Source: Bacillus massiliglaciei (GTDB lineage Bacteria; Bacillota; Bacilli; Bacillales; DSM-1321). From it: 64,000 nt of DNA. Below are positions 62,980 through 64,000 of this stretch, in pieces. Location: contig NZ_LT622358.1 in assembly GCF_900098925.1 (NCBI RefSeq), positions 270,607 to 334,606 on the forward strand, written 5' to 3'. The notes under the pieces were generated by a model. The model searched no databases. It was not told the DNA's origin and saw only the letters and a program-made list of their open reading frames with translations. A program made the translations under genes and the position numbers. How positions within the stretch are numbered: position 1 is the first letter of the stretch; each line of letters opens with the position of its first letter.

Positions 62980-63636
62980 ATGAAAGTGATGATGGAATGG
63001 TCTTACCGGCTGCCGAAAAAACCTTCTGCGGAGTTTACCTCCGGCTGGATGGAAGCTGAGGATGCCCTTACTGTCACAGAGGACCTTGAAAAGTCTGGAC
63101 GCTTAAAAAATGTGGCATACATAGATGAACAGGGAGCTTCCTGGACAAAAAAGGAACTGAAAAAACTAATCATTGAAATTGAAGATGAGCCCAAAAATGT
63201 CACGGTCTTTTTTGACGGAGGATATCGGAAAGAAGAAGGCATGGCAGGGACCGGCATTGCCTTGTATTATCAGATGGGGAACAAACAGTACAGAATCCGG
63301 GCTAACGCACGGTACGAGAATCTGGAATCTAATAATGAAGCAGAATATGCAGCTTTTTTCGAAGGAGTTAAGCAGCTTGAAGAATTAGGAGTCCGCCATC
63401 AGCGCTGCCAATTCAAAGGCGACTCGTTGGTTGTTCTCAATCAGCTGTCCGGCGAATGGCCCTGTCTGGAAGAGACCTTAAATAAGTGGATAGACAGGAT
63501 TGAGCAGAAATTGGATCAGCTGAGCATTAAGGCAGACTATATATCGGTCGATCGGAAAGGGAATCAAGAGGCCCATCAGCTGGCCAGCCAGGCGCTGAAA
63601 GGGGAAGAAATTCTGAGCCGTCTTGAAATTATTTGA
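62980..63636 (+). CDS. ypeP: RNase H-fold protein YpeP
   Basis: 218 residues from ATG 62980 (AAGGAG upstream). An N-terminal ~75-residue domain ('MEWSYRLPKKPSAEFTSGWM') leads into an RNase H fold with 'VFFDGGYRKEEGMAGTGIALYY', 'SNNEAEYAAFFEG' and 'FKGDSLVVLNQL'. The fourth acid is replaced: 'GNQEAHQLASQAL' has His where RNase HI has Asp. The other three are intact. It may be an active variant, as in some archaeal RNases H, or a catalytically weak paralogue of the rnhA gene opposite. Confidence 0.85.
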   Translation: MKVMMEWSYRLPKKPSAEFTSGWMEAEDALTVTEDLEKSGRLKNVAYIDEQGASWTKKELKKLIIEIEDEPKNVTVFFDGGYRKEEGMAGTGIALYYQMGNKQYRIRANARYENLESNNEAEYAAFFEGVKQLEELGVRHQRCQFKGDSLVVLNQLSGEWPCLEETLNKWIDRIEQKLDQLSIKADYISVDRKGNQEAHQLASQALKGEEILSRLEII

Positions 63637-63656
63637 ATAGAAAAAGGAGAAGGGAT

Positions 63657-63842
63657 ATGGAAGATCGAAGAAGAGTGTTTAAGGAGGTTGAGGAAGTCCT
63701 GGATCATTACTGCCAGGGCTGTTTCGTGAAAAAACATTTTAGAAAAGAAAAAGGGAAAACCTATGCCCATCAGTTTTGCATTTCTGAATGTACGGTGGGA
63801 GCAAAATTGAAAGAATTAGGGAATGCTTTAAAAAACAATTAA
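63657..63842 (+). CDS. Small zinc-finger protein (DUF2602-like)
   Basis: 61 residues from ATG 63657 behind AAAGGAGAAGG. Two cysteine pairs, 'CQGCF' and 'CISEC', separated by a basic stretch with two histidines ('KKHFRKEKGKTYAHQF'). Likely a zinc finger of the type found next to ypeP in Bacillus (YpeQ by context). Function unknown. Confidence 0.75.
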   Translation: MEDRRRVFKEVEEVLDHYCQGCFVKKHFRKEKGKTYAHQFCISECTVGAKLKELGNALKNN

Positions 63843-63892
63843 GGCTGTCAGCGATCTTTTGTTAAAAACGAATGAAAAAGAATTTTTGGTTA

Positions 63893-63921
63893 TTGACATA
63901 ACTCTTTTTATTTTGCATACT
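63893..63921 (+). promoter_or_regulatory. Sigma-A promoter of a T-box leader
   Basis: TTGACA (63893-63898), 17-base spacer, CATACT (63916-63921). Confidence 0.8.
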
Positions 63922-63927
63922 AATAAA

Positions 63928-64000
63928 AAAATGAACGTTGATGAAAGATTAGTATGCGAAGTTTGCTGTTTCAGAGAGCGGGTTGAAAGCTGAAAGACCC
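63928..64000 (+). ncRNA. T-box leader, 5' part (cut by window end)
   Basis: GTTGATGAAAGATTAGTATG, CAGAGAGCGGGTTG and GCTGAAAG are in the order of T-box stem I (AGTA, AGAGAGC, GCTG). The specifier loop and the antiterminator are outside the window, so the amino acid cannot be told. The gene it controls, usually an aminoacyl-tRNA synthetase or amino acid gene, lies downstream. Confidence 0.8.

Overview
This window is chromosomal DNA of an endospore-forming member of the Bacillaceae (Bacillus sensu lato). The gene order closely follows the Bacillus subtilis tyrA–aroA–ypi–qcr–ypj–dapB–bsh–cca–birA–panBCD–dinG–aspB–asnS–dnaD–nth–ponA–recU–ypp–mrfAB–gpsB–rnpB–xpt–dynA–ypcP region. Sporulation genes (ypjB, an sspM-like gene, yppG, cotD), a B-type RNase P RNA, strong GGAGG ribosome binding sites and sigma-A promoters agree with this. 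Family names come from motif recognition and gene order read by eye; no database search was possible.

Layout. 1-3.7 kb: end of tyrA, aroA and an ilvD that sits between aroA and ypiA. 4-8.7 kb: ypiA, ypiB, ypiF and the menaquinol:cytochrome c reductase operon qcrABC. 8.8-12.1 kb: ypjA, ypjB, a membrane zinc peptidase and a convergent YitT-type gene. 12.2-17.8 kb: a tight operon with a MazG-like pyrophosphohydrolase, dapB, mgsA, bshB1, bshA, cca and birA. 17.9-20.4 kb: panBCD behind a structured leader that ends in a terminator. 20.5-28.9 kb: dinG, ypmA, ypmB, aspB, asnS, dnaD, nth, ypoC. 28.9-32.3 kb: recU-ponA on the minus strand. 32.6-36 kb: a short sspM-like gene, small ypp genes, a candidate structured RNA, an Hsp20 and an alpha/beta hydrolase. 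36.1-36.5 kb: an IS1182-type transposase remnant and a GC-rich intergenic repeat. 36.6-43.8 kb: mrfA-mrfB (mitomycin repair), cotD, ypsA, gpsB, rnpB and rlmL with a long leader. 44.3-50.7 kb: cspD, ypvA, ypwA, guanine riboswitch-xpt-pbuX and a 44-residue zinc-ribbon ORF. 50.9-56.6 kb: bpsAB, a Fur-box-controlled small membrane protein and dynA. 56.7-59.7 kb: a CstR-type reactive-sulfur operon. 60.1-64 kb: ypcP, a small unknown gene, an EamA transporter, two RNase H-fold genes, a zinc-finger protein and the start of a T-box leader.

Most of the window is housekeeping DNA. The accessory or least explained parts are: the persulfide operon (Cys31/Cys60 CstR, DsrE, rhodanese, rhodanese-dioxygenase fusion, TusA) with five matching 18-bp operator-like sites; the two Fur boxes before a tiny membrane protein; the structured RNA candidates before panB, yppE and rlmL; and several genes too short for routine calling (sspM-like at 32646, zinc ribbon at 50588, 14-codon ORF at 58213).
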